From Burkholderia paludis (lineage in GTDB: Bacteria; Pseudomonadota; Gammaproteobacteria; Burkholderiales; Burkholderiaceae): a stretch of 49,226 nucleotides of DNA. How positions within the stretch are numbered: the stretch's first letter is position 1; every line of letters begins with the position of its first letter. Both the position numbers and the translations under genes were made by a program. Positions 1-6,601 of this stretch are shown one piece after another. Where the stretch lies: positions 1 through 49,226 of the forward strand of contig NZ_JPGL01000075.1 in the NCBI RefSeq assembly GCF_000732615.1, read 5' to 3'. The notes below the pieces were generated by a model. It worked only from the letters and a program-made list of their open reading frames with translations. It was not told the origin of the DNA and did no database searches.

Positions 1-1
1 G

Positions 2-589
2 GGGGCCGGGCTGTGCGGCGGCGGCGGGCTTCGCTGCGCCGGACGCGCGGCGGGCAGCCGCGCGCGCTTCGGCGGCGTCGCGTTCGCGGCGCTGACGGGC
101 GAGCCGCAGGTCGTGGCGTTCGCGCGCGGCATCGGCCTGTTCCTGCGACCACGCGTCCCAGCCGGTGCGCTCGCCGGTCACCGGCAGCATCGCGATGCAG
201 TCGACGGGGCAAGGCGGCACGCACAGGTCGCAGCCCGTGCACAGCGACGCGACGATCGTGTGCATCTGCTTCGGCGCGCCGACGATTGCGTCGACCGGGC
301 ACGCCTGCATGCACAGCGTGCAACCGATGCACAGGCTTTCGTCGATGAAGGCGACGGCGCGCGGATGCTCGCTGCCGTTGACGGGGTTCAGCGGAATCAC
401 CGGTTTGCCGAGCAGACCCGCGAGGCGCGCGATGCCTTCGGCGCCGCCGGGCGGGCACTGGTTGTAGTTCGCGTCGCCGGCGGCGATGGCCTCGGCGTAC
501 GGGCGGCAGCCGTTATAGCCGCACTTCGTGCATTGCGTCTGGGGAAGCAGATCTTCGATGCGATCCGCGAGTATTTTGGAATCGGTCAC
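2..589 (-). CDS. rsxB: RsxB/RnfB-like electron transport ferredoxin (partial)
   Basis: The protein reads as an iron-sulfur RnfB/RsxB family member, which passes electrons in membrane-bound Rnf/Rsx complexes. The N-terminal 4Fe-4S domain has the pattern CTKCGYNGC then NQCPPGG (about residues 19-49). Two further ferredoxin motifs follow, CIGCTLCMQACP and CTGCDLCVPPCP. An Arg/Ala-rich tail begins before the window edge cuts the gene off. The start is inferred to be GTG at 589, because no ATG gives the conserved N-terminus and homology begins at once. E. coli RsxB has an N-terminal membrane helix before this point and here there is none. No rnfA lies upstream; the neighbour is a divergent TetR gene. 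A minus-strand GATAAT at 665-670 could be its -10 box. The family call is firm; membership in a full Rnf complex is not shown. Confidence 0.85.
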   Translation of the reverse strand, partial: MTDSKILADRIEDLLPQTQCTKCGYNGCRPYAEAIAAGDANYNQCPPGGAEGIARLAGLLGKPVIPLNPVNGSEHPRAVAFIDESLCIGCTLCMQACPVDAIVGAPKQMHTIVASLCTGCDLCVPPCPVDCIAMLPVTGERTGWDAWSQEQADAARERHDLRLARQRRERDAAEARAAARRASGAAKPAAAAQPGP

Positions 590-684
590 GGTGACTACGG
601 GCGCGGCAGCGCCGAATGGCTCTCGGCCACGTCGGGCGCGGCCGGAAAGGTTTGCCAAAGCTCGATTATCGCCGATTTCCCGCA

Positions 685-713
685 TTGCGCTGGACGCCGT
701 CTGTGCGCATAAT
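685..713 (+). promoter_or_regulatory. Candidate sigma70 promoter of the TetR gene
   Basis: TTGCGC at 685-690 and CATAAT at 708-713 are separated by exactly 17 bases. The -10 box matches 5 of 6 consensus positions and the -35 box 3 of 6. A start near 720 would leave a leader of about 120 nt. The prediction comes from motif reading only. Confidence 0.35.
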
Positions 714-840
714 CGAACCGCTTTTTTGCAGGGGCTCAGCAGGAGGGCGGCCGCCCGCGGCGCGCCCGTTCCCGGGCGGCCGGCGCCGAGGCGGTGGGGT
801 GCCGGTCCGGATCACGCGGCTCACATAGCAAAACGCCACC

Positions 841-1473
841 ATGAATCAGCCAAAAATCAAAAGAGATCCTGAAGGTACGCGGCGCCGCATCCTGATGGCG
901 GCAGCCGAAGAGTTCGCGAGTGGAGGGCTGTTCGGCGCGCGCGTCGACCAGATCGCGCGCCGGGCCGAAACCAACGAGCGCATGCTCTATTACTATTTCG
1001 GCAGCAAGGAGCAGCTGTTCACGGCCGTGCTCGAACACGCGTTCGCCGCGCTGACCGAAGCCGAGCGCGTGCTCGACCTCGACGGCGTCGCGCCGGTCGA
1101 AGCCGTCACGCGGCTGGCCCATTTCGTTTGGGACTACTACCGCGACCACCCGGAGTTGCTCCGGCTCATCAACAACGAGAACCTGCACGAAGCGCGCTAC
1201 CTGCACAAGTCGACGCGGATCCGCGAGATGATGTCGCCGATCGTCGCGAAGCTCGGCAACGTGCTGACGCGCGGCCAGAAGGCCGGCCTGTTCCGCACCG
1301 ACGTCGATCCGCTGCGCTTCTACGTGACGCTGTCGGGGCTCGGCTACTACATCGTGTCGAACCGCTTCACGCTTGCCGCGACGCTCGGCCGCGACTTCAC
1401 CGACGCCGACGAGCGCGCCGAGATGGTCCGGATGAACACCGAGGTGCTGCTCGCATATCTGCTGCGGCGCTGA
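841..1473 (+). CDS. TetR/AcrR family transcriptional regulator
   Basis: A 210-residue protein of the usual TetR length. The N-terminal DNA-binding domain (about residues 12-58) has the family pattern: RRRILMAAAEEFASGG, then the helix-turn-helix VDQIARRAETNERMLYYYFGSKEQLF. The rest should be the helical ligand-binding and dimerisation domain; the ligand cannot be told. It is divergent from the rsxB-like gene and convergent with phaZ, from which a bidirectional terminator separates it. There is no good Shine-Dalgarno sequence: the ATG is preceded by AAACGCCACC, the same string that precedes the RhlE start. The target is unknown; autoregulation and control of the divergent gene are guesses from orientation. 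Confidence 0.9.
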   Translation: MNQPKIKRDPEGTRRRILMAAAEEFASGGLFGARVDQIARRAETNERMLYYYFGSKEQLFTAVLEHAFAALTEAERVLDLDGVAPVEAVTRLAHFVWDYYRDHPELLRLINNENLHEARYLHKSTRIREMMSPIVAKLGNVLTRGQKAGLFRTDVDPLRFYVTLSGLGYYIVSNRFTLAATLGRDFTDADERAEMVRMNTEVLLAYLLRR

Positions 1474-1524
1474 CCGGCGTCCGTTACCGGCGTGAACCGG
1501 CGGCCCGGGCGGGCGCCGGATGCA

Positions 1525-1559
1525 AAAACGCCGCCGTGCGCAGGCAACGGCGGCGTTTT
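1525..1559. terminator. Bidirectional terminator between tetR and phaZ
   Basis: A perfect 13-bp inverted repeat, AAAACGCCGCCGT (1525-1537) and ACGGCGGCGTTTT (1547-1559), flanks a 9-nt loop. The arms carry A- and T-tracts, so the hairpin ends in U-runs when read in either direction. This fits the convergent genes on both sides. Confidence 0.85.
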
Positions 1560-1578
1560 GTCGTCGGGGCGCGCGGCG

Positions 1579-3051
1579 TCAGGCGGCCTTGCGCGCGCGT
1601 ACGGTCTTGGCGCGGGCGCCGCTGCCGGCGCGCTTCGTGGCCGGTGCTGCCTTGGCGGGCACGGCGGCAGCCGGCGCCTTCGCGCGCGTGCGCTTCGCCG
1701 CGGCGGCCCGCGTCGTTTCGGTCGGCGCGTCGCCGGCCGCCGGCACGGCCGCGAGCGTCGCGGTGGCCGGCGCTTCCGGGCGATCCTTCGCGGCGCCGTG
1801 CTTCGGCTCCGGCTCGTGTTCGCGGATGAAGTCGCGCAGTTGCGGGTAAATGATCGTGCGCCAGCGGCGGCCCGAGAAGATCCCGTAGTGACCGCACTTC
1901 TCGGCGGTCAGGCTGCGGCGCTGGTCTTGCGGAATGCCGGTGCACAGCTCGTGCGCGACGTGCGTCTGGCCGCTGCCCGAGATGTCGTCGAGTTCGCCCT
2001 CGACCGTCATCAGCGCGGTGTGCCGGATGTCCTGCGGGCGCACGCGCTCGCCTGCGACGTCCCACGTACCCTCGGCCAGCCGGAATTCCTGGAACACGAC
2101 GCGGATCGTTTCGAGGTAATACTCGGCGGCCATGTCGAGCACCGCGTTGTATTCGTCATAGAAACGGCGGTGCGCCTCGGCGTCGTCCTCGTCGCCGCGC
2201 AGCAGGCTCTGGTAGAAATCCCAGTGCGACTGGGCATGCCGCTCCGGGTTCATCGCGACGAAACCGGTGTGCTGCAGGAAGCCCGGATACACCTGGCGGC
2301 CTTCGCCCGGATAGTTCGCCGGCACCGTGTGGATCACGTTGTTCTCGAACCACGCGGTGGAGTGTTGGGTGGCGAGCGAGTTGACCGACGTCGGGCTGCG
2401 GCGTGCGTCGATCGGGCCGCCCATCATCGTCATCGTGAGCGGCGTATCCTCGCCGCGGCTCGCCATCAGCGAGATCGCCGCGAGCACCGGCACCGTCGGC
2501 TGGCACACCGAGATCACGTGCAGGTTGCGCGCGCCGATGTGGCGGATGAATTCCTGGATGTAGGCGATGTAGTCGTGCAGGTGGAACGGGCCGACCTCGA
2601 CCGGCACCATCCGCGCATCGATCCAGTCGGTGATGTAGACCTTGTGATCCTGCAGCAGCGTGCGCACGGTGTCGCGCAGCAGCGTCGAGTGGTGGCCCGA
2701 CAGCGGTGCGCAGACCAGCACGACCGGCTCGTCCTTCAGTTGCGTGACGGCGTCGGCGTCGTCCGAATAGCGTTTGAAACGCAGCAGCCGGCAGAACGGC
2801 TTCTCGACGATCGTCTGCTCGACGATCGGGATGTTGTGGCCGTCCTTGACGATCTGATGAATGTTGAATTCGGGCTTCTCGTAATCCTTGCCGAGCCGGT
2901 ACATCAGTTCGTAGGCGGCGGCCATCCGCGTCGCGCCCGGCATCAGCGAGAACGGGCTCGACGGATTGGCGAACGATTTGGACGCGGCCTGGGCCCAGGC
3001 CGTCAGCGGGCTCAGCATGGCCCGCTGGAATTCGTGCAGTTGGTAAAGCAT
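1579..3051 (-). CDS. phaZ: Intracellular polyhydroxyalkanoate (PHB) depolymerase
   Basis: A 490-residue enzyme that hydrolyses stored poly-3-hydroxybutyrate on granules. The start is taken at MLYQLHEFQRAM (ATG at 3051), the typical N-terminus, rather than an upstream in-frame ATG at 3153. From this start the catalytic triad falls at Cys183 (ISVCQPT), Asp355 (GELDD) and His388 (CGHYG), the numbering known for Cupriavidus necator PhaZ1. This supports both the function and the start. After about residue 420 there is a non-family extension, and the last 45 or so residues are an Ala/Lys/Arg/Pro tail resembling the histone-H1-like tails of PhaF/PhaM granule proteins. The promoter region carries a candidate PhaR-type operator pair. 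Confidence 0.95.
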   Translation of the reverse strand: MLYQLHEFQRAMLSPLTAWAQAASKSFANPSSPFSLMPGATRMAAAYELMYRLGKDYEKPEFNIHQIVKDGHNIPIVEQTIVEKPFCRLLRFKRYSDDADAVTQLKDEPVVLVCAPLSGHHSTLLRDTVRTLLQDHKVYITDWIDARMVPVEVGPFHLHDYIAYIQEFIRHIGARNLHVISVCQPTVPVLAAISLMASRGEDTPLTMTMMGGPIDARRSPTSVNSLATQHSTAWFENNVIHTVPANYPGEGRQVYPGFLQHTGFVAMNPERHAQSHWDFYQSLLRGDEDDAEAHRRFYDEYNAVLDMAAEYYLETIRVVFQEFRLAEGTWDVAGERVRPQDIRHTALMTVEGELDDISGSGQTHVAHELCTGIPQDQRRSLTAEKCGHYGIFSGRRWRTIIYPQLRDFIREHEPEPKHGAAKDRPEAPATATLAAVPAAGDAPTETTRAAAAKRTRAKAPAAAVPAKAAPATKRAGSGARAKTVRARKAA

Positions 3052-3131
3052 GCAGGCTACTCCCGCGTGGGGGACGGTGCGCAAGGGCGGCGTGGGGCGT
3101 CGCGGCGTGCCGTATGGGTCAGCGGCCGGCC

Positions 3132-3143
3132 ATGTTGCACTGC
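3132..3143. promoter_or_regulatory. Candidate downstream operator half-site of phaZ
   Basis: ATGTTGCACTGC on the plus strand repeats, in inverted orientation and with one mismatch, the motif at 3187-3198. It would lie about 10-25 nt downstream of the predicted phaZ start. The pairing with the second site is what makes it credible; protein binding is inferred. Confidence 0.5.
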
Positions 3144-3161
3144 GGCCGGACAATCGCGACG

Positions 3162-3190
3162 ATCATATCGGACAAAGATGGGTGGTGCAA
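3162..3190 (-). promoter_or_regulatory. Candidate phaZ promoter
   Basis: On the minus strand TTGCAC (complement of 3185-3190) and TATGAT (complement of 3162-3167) lie 17 bases apart. The -10 box matches 5 of 6 consensus positions. Transcription would begin near 3155, about 100 nt before the ATG at 3051. The -35 box lies inside the palindrome at 3183-3197. Confidence 0.5.
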
Positions 3191-3197
3191 TGCAACA
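3183..3197. promoter_or_regulatory. Candidate PhaR-type palindromic operator over the phaZ -35 box
   Basis: The 15-mer TGGTGCAATGCAACA is an odd-length near-palindrome of the form TGYTGCA-N-TGCARCA with one asymmetric pair. It overlaps the predicted -35 box of phaZ. PhaR repressors of PHB-accumulating bacteria are known to bind TGC/GCA-rich dyads at phasin and depolymerase genes, so PhaR is the natural candidate. The dyad is seen; the regulator is inferred. Confidence 0.5.
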
Positions 3198-3263
3198 TTT
3201 CCCCGATTTTTCATCAAAGTTTTGCGATTTGACGTTCTCTGAACAACCCGGCCGCGCACGCGT

Positions 3264-5093
3264 TCAGCGCCCCGTGGCGACGGCCGGCGCGGGCTGGCCT
3301 GCCGCGCGCGCCATCGCGTCCTCGTGGTGCATCAGGTTCATCGCGGTATGCACGAGCGCCACGTGGGAGAACGCCTGCGGGAAGTTGCCGACCTGCCGTC
3401 CGGCCACCGGGTCGTATTCCTCGGCGAGCAGCCCGAGGTCGTTCGACAGCGCGAGCAGCCGGCTGAACAGGCGGTGCGCGTCGTCGATGCGGCCGAGCAG
3501 CGCGTAGTTGTCGACCAGCCAGAAGCTGCACGCGAGAAACGTGCCTTCGCCGGGCGGCAGGCCGTCGTCGTAATCGGTCGTGCGGTAGCGCATCACGAGC
3601 CCGTCGTGCAGCAATTCGCGCTCGATCGCATCGACCGTGCCGGCGATGCGCGGGTCTTCCGGCGGCAGGAAGCCGAGCAGCGGCATCAGCAGCACGCTCG
3701 CGTCGAGCTCGTCGCTGCCGTAGCTCTGGGCGAACGCCTGCTTGCCCTCGTGCCACGCGTTGTCGCATACGTCGGCGTGGATCCGCTCGCGCAGCGCGCG
3801 CCAGCGGTCGAGCGAGCCGGGCAGCCGGAACATCTCCGCCGACTTGATCGCACGGTCGAACGCGACCCACGCCATCACCTTCGAGAACGTGAAATGGCGG
3901 CGCCCGCCGCGCGTTTCCCAGATGCCTTCGTCGGGTTCCTGCCAGATCTTCTCGAGGTGATCGAGCAGCGCGCATTGCACGGACCAGACGGTGTCGTCGG
4001 CCTGCAGGCCGCCCACGCGCGCGAGGTGCAGCGCGGCCATCACCTCGCCGAACACGTCGAGCTGGAGCTGGTTCGCGGCGCCGTTGCCGACCCGGACCGG
4101 CTTCGAGTCCTGGTAGCCGGGCAGCCAGTCGAGCTCCATTTCCGGCAGCCGCCGTTCCCCGGCGATTCCGTACATGATCTGGATCTGCTCGGGCGACCCG
4201 GCCATCACGCGGCCGAGCCACGTGCGCCATGCGCGCGCCTCGTCGTAGTAGCCGCCGCGCATCAGCGCGAGCAGCGTGATCGTCGCGTCGCGCAGCCAGC
4301 AGTAGCGGTAGTCCCAGTTGCGGTTGCCGCCGATCTTCTCGGGCAGCGACGTGGTCGGCGCCGCGACGATGCCGCCGGTCGGCTCGTAGGCGAGCGCCTT
4401 CAGCGTGATCAGCGAGCGGCGCACGGCGGCCGCGTAGCGGCCCTGCACCTGGCAGCGGCCCGACCATTCGAGCCAGTAGTTCTCGGTGCGCGCGAGCATC
4501 GACAGCGGGTCGCGGGCCGGCGGCAGCCGCAGGTGCGACGCCGCGTAGCCGAGCGAGAACGGCACGCGCTGGTCGGCGCTCACCGTGAATTCCGCGAGCG
4601 TATGGAGGTTTTCCCCGGTGAGCGGCACCGGCGTGCGCAGCACGACGGTGTCGGGGCCCGCGATCGCCTTCATGCCGTCCTCGCGGGTCAGTCGCGTGAC
4701 CCACGGGATCGAGAAACCGTAGTCGAAGCGCAGCACGAGCTCCATGCGCATCTTCATCTTGCCGTGGCGGCCGACGACGATCCGCACCAGTTCGGACCAG
4801 CCGTTGCCGGGCGGCATGAAGTCGATCACGGTGACGGCGCCGTCGGCGCTCTCGTAATCGGTTTCGAGAATCAGCGTGTCGCCGCGATAGCGGCGGGTCG
4901 TGTGCGTGACCGCGGCGTCGGCGGCCGGCGCGAGCAGCCAGCGGCCGTGCTCGGGCGTGCCGACGAGCGCCGCGAAGCAGGCGCCCGAATCGAAGCGGGG
5001 CCAGCACAGCCAGTCGACGGAGCCGTCTTTTGCGATCAGCGCGGCCGTGTGGCCGTCGCCGACGAGGGCGTAGTCTTCGATCAGGGCGGGCAT
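3264..5093 (-). CDS. Glycoside hydrolase family 15 (trehalase/glucoamylase-like)
   Basis: A 609-residue cytoplasmic enzyme without a signal peptide. The N-terminal beta domain begins IEDYALVGDGHTAALIAKDGSVDWLCWPRFDSGACF, typical of bacterial GH15 proteins. The (alpha/alpha)6 catalytic domain carries GNRNWDYRYCWLRDA, the DEGIWE segment with the probable catalytic acid, and EEYDPVAGRQVGNFPQAFSH with the probable base. Members hydrolyse alpha-glucosidic bonds in trehalose or dextrins; the substrate cannot be told from sequence. The ATG at 5093 has AAAGGAT upstream at good spacing. The gene is divergent from the secreted lactonase. A sugar-storage or stress role is inference. Confidence 0.9.
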   Translation of the reverse strand: MPALIEDYALVGDGHTAALIAKDGSVDWLCWPRFDSGACFAALVGTPEHGRWLLAPAADAAVTHTTRRYRGDTLILETDYESADGAVTVIDFMPPGNGWSELVRIVVGRHGKMKMRMELVLRFDYGFSIPWVTRLTREDGMKAIAGPDTVVLRTPVPLTGENLHTLAEFTVSADQRVPFSLGYAASHLRLPPARDPLSMLARTENYWLEWSGRCQVQGRYAAAVRRSLITLKALAYEPTGGIVAAPTTSLPEKIGGNRNWDYRYCWLRDATITLLALMRGGYYDEARAWRTWLGRVMAGSPEQIQIMYGIAGERRLPEMELDWLPGYQDSKPVRVGNGAANQLQLDVFGEVMAALHLARVGGLQADDTVWSVQCALLDHLEKIWQEPDEGIWETRGGRRHFTFSKVMAWVAFDRAIKSAEMFRLPGSLDRWRALRERIHADVCDNAWHEGKQAFAQSYGSDELDASVLLMPLLGFLPPEDPRIAGTVDAIERELLHDGLVMRYRTTDYDDGLPPGEGTFLACSFWLVDNYALLGRIDDAHRLFSRLLALSNDLGLLAEEYDPVAGRQVGNFPQAFSHVALVHTAMNLMHHEDAMARAAGQPAPAVATGR

Positions 5094-5260
5094 GGGCAGG
5101 CGATCCTTTGGTATTCGCGTTCACGATGCGGACGGCAGCGGCCGGGCTGAGCGCGCCGGCGTCGCGCCCCGCGTATACTCGGCCGGGCGGCGGAGCGCAT
5201 GAACGGCCGGCGCTTCGTCCTATCTCAACACTTGAAGCGACTCGATGCAAGGAGGATTCA

Positions 5261-6505
5261 ATGCCCAACCGTTTACGTGAGCGTGACGCACGCGCTTCGA
5301 CACGAGGGTTCCCGCTCAGGTTCGCTCACTGGATGAAAGGTTTCGCAATCGTGCTCTCCTTGTCCGCGACCCATGCAATGGCGCAGCAGCCGGCCGCGCC
5401 GGCCGACGGCGTCTACAACCTGCTCGTCGGCACCTACACGGGCGGCGGCAGCGACGGCATCTATGTTTACCGCTTCGATACGAAAACCGGCAGCGTCGCG
5501 CCCGTGTCGTCGGCGAAGACGGTGAATCCGTCGTACCTGTTGCCGAGCCGCGACGGTCGCACCGTCTACGCGGTCAACGAACTGCCCGGCGACGACGGGC
5601 CGGCGTCGCAGCGCGGCGGCATCAGCGCATTCCGCTTCGACGCGAAGACGGGCGCGCTGAGCTTCATCGACCGCGTGTCGTCGGAAGGGAACGATCCTTG
5701 CTACCTCGCACTGTCGCCGGACGGCAAGTACCTCGTGACCGCGAACTACTCGGTCGCGGCGGATCCGGGCGGCAGCTTCGCGGTGTTCCCGCTGCGTGAC
5801 GACGGCGCGGTCGGCCAGGCCGTGCTGACCGTGCACCACGAAGGCACCGGGCCCGTGAAGGGCCGCCAGGACGGTGCGCACGTCCATTCGACGGTGTTTT
5901 CGCCGGACGGCCGCTACCTGTTCGTGCAGGATCTCGGCGCGGACAAGATCTACGGCTACCGCTACACGGTGGACGGCAGCCGCGGGCTGATCGGCCCGAC
6001 CGACACGCGCTACACGCCGGTGAAGGCCGGTTCGGGCCCGCGTCACATGGTGTTCGGCGCCGACGGCCGGTTCGCGTACGTGACGAGCGAGCTCAACGCG
6101 TCGGTCGAGGTGTTCGGCTACCACGACGGCAGGCTGACGCCCGTCGAGACCGTGTCGATGACCGCGCCCGGTTTCAAGGGCAAGGTCGGCGGCGGCGCGA
6201 TCCACCTGTCGCCGGACGGCCGCTTCCTGTACGTGAGCAACCGCGGCGATGCGAACGACCTCGTGATCTACGCGGTCGACCAGGCCGACGGCCGGCTGAA
6301 GCAAGTCGGCCGCCAGCCGAGCCTCGGCAGGACGCCGCGCGAGTTCCTGATCGATCCGACCGGCAAGTGGCTGATCGTCGGCAACCAGGACAGCGATACG
6401 TTCTACGTGTTCCGCCGCGACGTCGCGACCGGGGAGCTCGCCTCGGATCCGCGGAAGGTGGCGGTCGGCAAGCCGGTCGACTTCAAGCTGGTGCCGGTGC
6501 AGTAA
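5261..6505 (+). CDS. Secreted lactonase-family (6-phosphogluconolactonase-like) beta-propeller
   Basis: A 414-residue protein of the lactonase/Pgl beta-propeller family. The start at 5261 is chosen over longer in-frame openings because AAGGAGG lies just upstream. A signal peptide is visible (KGFAIVLSLSATHAMA, cleavage near AMA-QQ). The mature protein opens with YNLLVGTYTGG and has repeated SPDGRYL/F-type blades (LPSRDGRTVYAVNE, LSPDGKYLVTANYS, FSPDGRYLFVQDLG, LSPDGRFLYVSNRG). The E. coli Pgl is cytoplasmic, so this exported version probably acts on another lactone, or is a cycloisomerase-like relative. TATACT at 5174-5179 could be the -10 box. The family is certain; the substrate is not. Confidence 0.88.
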   Translation: MPNRLRERDARASTRGFPLRFAHWMKGFAIVLSLSATHAMAQQPAAPADGVYNLLVGTYTGGGSDGIYVYRFDTKTGSVAPVSSAKTVNPSYLLPSRDGRTVYAVNELPGDDGPASQRGGISAFRFDAKTGALSFIDRVSSEGNDPCYLALSPDGKYLVTANYSVAADPGGSFAVFPLRDDGAVGQAVLTVHHEGTGPVKGRQDGAHVHSTVFSPDGRYLFVQDLGADKIYGYRYTVDGSRGLIGPTDTRYTPVKAGSGPRHMVFGADGRFAYVTSELNASVEVFGYHDGRLTPVETVSMTAPGFKGKVGGGAIHLSPDGRFLYVSNRGDANDLVIYAVDQADGRLKQVGRQPSLGRTPREFLIDPTGKWLIVGNQDSDTFYVFRRDVATGELASDPRKVAVGKPVDFKLVPVQ

Positions 6506-6512
6506 ACGAACG

Positions 6513-6536
6513 AGGGCGCTGCGGATGCAGCGCCCT
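6513..6536. terminator. Hairpin terminator between the lactonase and ftsK genes
   Basis: A perfect 10-bp stem, AGGGCGCTGC (6513-6522) and GCAGCGCCCT (6527-6536), with loop GGAT. It sits eight bases after the lactonase stop codon, between convergent genes. The following T-run is short (TCGGGTTTC), so efficiency is uncertain. Confidence 0.65.
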
Positions 6537-6601
6537 TCGGGTTTCGGGGCGGCCGGTTTCCCGGTGCGCCCGTATCAACCGGCGGCGGCCGGCCGGCGTG
6601 C

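Noticed and set aside
1492..3507. A 671-codon plus-strand frame opposite phaZ
   Set aside because: Antisense shadow; phaZ has its complete catalytic triad at family positions on the other strand.
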